Below, in pieces: positions 8,069-10,105 of a DNA stretch of 10,105 bases. The translations under genes and the position numbers were made by a program. Origin of the DNA: Beroe ovata (Eukaryota > Ctenophora > Nuda > Beroida > Beroidae). The stretch spans positions 97,655 through 107,759 of the forward strand of contig CAMPET010000252.1 in the NCBI GenBank assembly GCA_946803715.1, given 5' to 3'. The notes below the pieces were generated by a model that made no database searches, was not told where the DNA came from, and saw only the letters and a program-made list of their open reading frames with translations. The stretch's first letter is position 1. Every line of letters starts with the position of its first letter.

Positions 8069-8463
8069 GAGCCAGGAAGAAAACCTTTAAGAAAGATAAT
8101 ATGATTCGAGTCTTACAAAACTCTAGTGGTCTTAGGTCAGATATTTGAAATAATTGAATAGTGACCAATGCATATTTTGTTCCTCACTCAAATCTCTTAT
8201 AGGGGTTTTTGTTCAAAACTTTTGACCCTGAAGACCTTAACTTATCATTGACACATTGCTAGCTATATGTTTGATGATGGGTATATGATTGTATGATGAT
8301 TGTACATGTTTGATGCTTCAATGTTGTTGGTTAATATATGTAACACTGGTTATATACTTCATTCTATCTATTATTGAAAATAAATTCAATCTATTTAATT
8401 TCATAAAATTTTCTGATAGGTATGGAGAAGTGTTAGTATGCTCAAAGCATGTGAATTTGGGAG

Positions 8464-9911
8464 ATGTGAGTAATGCTTTCATATTACAATAAAACTTCTA
8501 TTTCACCTCCTTGTAGAAAATCTAATGATACTCTATTTACAATTTTGTTGAGAAGAGGATCGTTACAGGGAAGAGGACACGCCTATTTTCAATTCAAGTT
8601 CAGAGGAGATAGAGTACTGGAAAAAGCAAGCCAGCTATTTCAAACAAGAGTGGGTTTTCCTTACCTGATCATGAAATTAAGTGCCCAGTGAGAACAGTTG
8701 TCTACAGTATAGGTATGAAATTTCCATCACAGGCAGGAAGATGTTCAAGCACAATTTGATGAGTTTGTGGAGGACTCCAAAGAACTTGAGGCTGAATTGG
8801 AGTCACAACTGCAACAGGCAGAGAAAAAGATCAGTGAAATGTCGAAAGTGAAACAGAGTATGGAACTAGAGAATGAGAAACTGAAGGTTTATAAGCAAAT
8901 TGAATTGTAAAATAAATAAATAAATAAATTATTCTACAGGATTATATACCAGATATAATCTGCTCCTTTTTGTGAGCTCTACGGACAATTTTGAATTGTA
9001 AAATCTACCATAAATCTCTGGGAAGCACAGTGAACAAATTTGGAACAATTCTATTTTTCAGGACCGACTACAGGCCACAACAAATGAGTTTAGTTTCACT
9101 GTGACATCACTGCAAGATGAGGTGTCAGAATATAGCGGAAAGATAACAGACCTACAAAAGTATGTGCGAGAATTGGAACACAACAATGACAATCTAGAGC
9201 GGGGAAACAGGTGAGAAAAGCTGATTTATACGAGAAAATGGATGTTTCGATATGAGGAGGTTAGGAAAACTTAAGACTCGCTCTAGTAAATGATTCTGCC
9301 AACTTGATATCCACATATTGAGTTTTGTTTTCATTGTATATATGTGTATATTATGCAATATGCATATCAATTTGAGCACTCCATTGCTGTATTCTAGGTA
9401 CGTGATGAAGTCATAAGCATATTGCATAATTCACATAAACACACTCATTCTCAAACACACAATATACACACATTCTCACATAATAACATAAATAGTGATA
9501 AAACAGTCTATACAGACGCACACACAGACTCACACAGTACACACACATACACACTACACAGACACATTCACGTCACACACATTCATTTGACCTTTCATCA
9601 CTACACTAGTTAACAAATAATGTACGAAATGTAAATTGATACTGTATGACTGTTCAGTGTTCACTGGTCATCTACCATACTGTTCATAGAATAGTTTATA
9701 CAATATACAGTTACACTGTATAGTATATAATACTATTACAATAAAGCGTCACTATTTGTCTTTATGTTTCACTCTGACACTTCTTTTACTTTGACAGTCT
9801 CACAAATCGTGAGACACAATGTATCAATGTCTCAATGTAAGAGTGGCTAACCCTGTCTTTTTCAGGGCTATGATGTGCTCACTTGAAGATTTCGAGAAGA
9901 AACTGAATGAA
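8464..9911 (+). CDS. NDE1/NDEL1-like nuclear distribution protein, 5' coding exons, 3'-partial
   Basis: Coding exons: 8464-8465 (AT of the start codon), 8569-8649, 8733-8886, 9062-9210, 9866-9911, then a GTAAGT donor at 9912. They give 144 codons in consistent phases. The protein begins MEEDTPIFNSSSEEIEYW, parallel to MDGEDIPDFSSLKEETAYW of human NDEL1. It continues as the long N-terminal coiled coil with KELEAELESQL (44-54), KYVRELEHNNDNLERGNR (112-129) and SLEDFEKKLNE. Spacing to human NDEL1 is exact through this region. Residues reported in NDEL1 for dynein (Glu48) and LIS1 (Glu119, Arg130) contact correspond to Glu47, Glu118 and Arg129. The family recruits LIS1 to cytoplasmic dynein. The C-terminal half lies off the right edge. 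A TGA at 8452-8454, in frame with the split ATG, supports this start. The acceptor at 8568 is weak, so the first exon is less certain. The sequence does not separate NDE1 from NDEL1; invertebrates often have one. Confidence 0.88.
8900..9004. repeat. 14-bp direct repeats flanking a small AAAT array and hairpin (NDE intron 3)
   Basis: TTGAATTGTAAAAT occurs at 8900-8913 and again at 8991-9004. Between them are an (AAAT)5 microsatellite (8909-8930, overlapping the first repeat) and a perfect 8-bp inverted repeat, GATTATAT (8940-8947) with ATATAATC (8953-8960). Everything lies in the 175-nt intron 8887-9061. Confidence 0.8.
9350..9430 (+). repeat. 81-nt hairpin with 14-bp perfect arms, in NDE intron 4
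   Basis: ATTATGCAATATGC (9350-9363) is the exact reverse complement of GCATATTGCATAAT (9417-9430). Pairing continues imperfectly inward for about 8 more positions, so each arm is roughly 22-23 nt around a loop of about 35 nt. That size fits a microRNA precursor on the sense transcript. It could equally be a tiny inverted-repeat element. Confidence 0.6.
9431..9600. repeat. CA-rich imperfect microsatellite
   Basis: Interrupted CACA / ACACA / TACACA runs fill this stretch, starting directly after the hairpin's right arm. It is simple-sequence DNA within the intron. Confidence 0.85.
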
Positions 9912-10105
9912 GTAAGTTATTTGCGTACCTTATCACATGAAATGTAGGTTTGATGATAAGAATAACGTCTCATTTCATGAAAAATTAGAAAACCCATCAA
10001 GTGTACATGATGCACTACCCATTGAGCCATATCGGATACACTCAGTTTTTTCTATAAGAAACTCTCTATCAGAAACTGAGCCTAGGATTTCCGAAAATTT
10101 AAGAA

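Larger units (their letters stand above)
7236..8463. other. Divergent intergenic region between MSRA and the NDE1/NDEL1 gene
   Basis: About 1.2 kb of AT-rich DNA must contain the MSRA and NDE1/NDEL1 promoters if neither gene has further upstream exons. I see no confident TATA box or initiator and no RNA gene. Frames of 64-83 codons at 7477-7795 and 8289-8492 overlap on both strands, match no family and are not called as genes. The notable contents are the GC-rich inverted-repeat patch at 7590-7745 and the stem-loop at 8031-8068. Confidence 0.6.
9211..9865 (+). other. NDE1/NDEL1 intron 4 (655 nt)
   Basis: The donor is GTGAGA (9211) and the acceptor ends CTTTTTCAG (to 9865). It contains the 14-bp-arm hairpin at 9350-9430, a CA-rich tract to about 9600, and two short perfect stem-loops: TATACAGT with ACTGTATA (9704-9722) and GTCTCAC with GTGAGAC (9797-9815). 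No coding frame in it looks real; the 63-codon frame across the CA tract is low complexity. Confidence 0.85.

Noticed and set aside
8650-8740. Alternative phase-0 junction for NDE intron 2 (donor GTTTTC at 8654, acceptor after 8736)
   Set aside because: It gives the same protein length with Trp for Gln, but the donor is weaker and it skips the first good AG. GTGGGT at 8650 with CACAG at 8732 is preferred.
9422-9613. 63-codon histidine- and threonine-rich frame
   Set aside because: It is simply the translation of the CA-rich microsatellite.

Overview
The window is nuclear DNA from an animal, or at least an opisthokont. It holds four conserved eukaryotic protein genes, three of them broken up by short GT-AG introns. 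Coding density is moderate, and the introns and spacers are AT-rich with many small tandem and inverted repeats. The compact layout and small introns would suit a sponge or another early-branching invertebrate. That placement is an inference from architecture only; nothing in the sequence names the species.

Layout. (1) 76-3065, minus: GMPPA, the regulatory alpha subunit of GDP-mannose pyrophosphorylase. Eight exons are visible and the C-terminal exon(s) lie off the left edge. (2) 3271-4713, minus: an HSPA14-like divergent Hsp70 in one uninterrupted 480-codon frame. (3) 5268-7235, minus: MSRA, peptide-methionine (S)-S-oxide reductase, five exons, complete, with a mitochondrial-type N-terminus. 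(4) 7236-8463: an AT-rich spacer between divergently transcribed genes, with one GC-rich patch bounded by inverted repeats. (5) 8464-9911 and beyond, plus: an NDE1/NDEL1-type dynein/LIS1 adaptor. Its first 144 codons are visible and the rest lies off the right edge.

I rebuilt the exons by hand from splice signals and alignment to family sequences recalled from memory. Every exon-exon phase agrees. The four genes share no pathway: they serve sugar-nucleotide control, ribosome-associated chaperoning, oxidative repair and dynein regulation. MSRA, HSPA14 and GMPPA do lie head to tail on one strand, with only 205 bp between the HSPA14 stop and the GMPPA start.

The strongest unusual signal is at the gene starts. 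Each gene has an AG that could be a 3' splice site within 0-1 nt of its initiator codon. In the NDE1/NDEL1 gene the ATG itself appears to be split by an intron (AT|G). This could mean 5'UTR introns or spliced-leader trans-splicing. Other points of interest are two intronic minisatellites (29-bp unit; about 16-bp unit with a roughly 48-bp higher order), a perfect 4 x 12-bp array, an 81-nt intronic hairpin with 14-bp perfect arms, and the intronless state of HSPA14.
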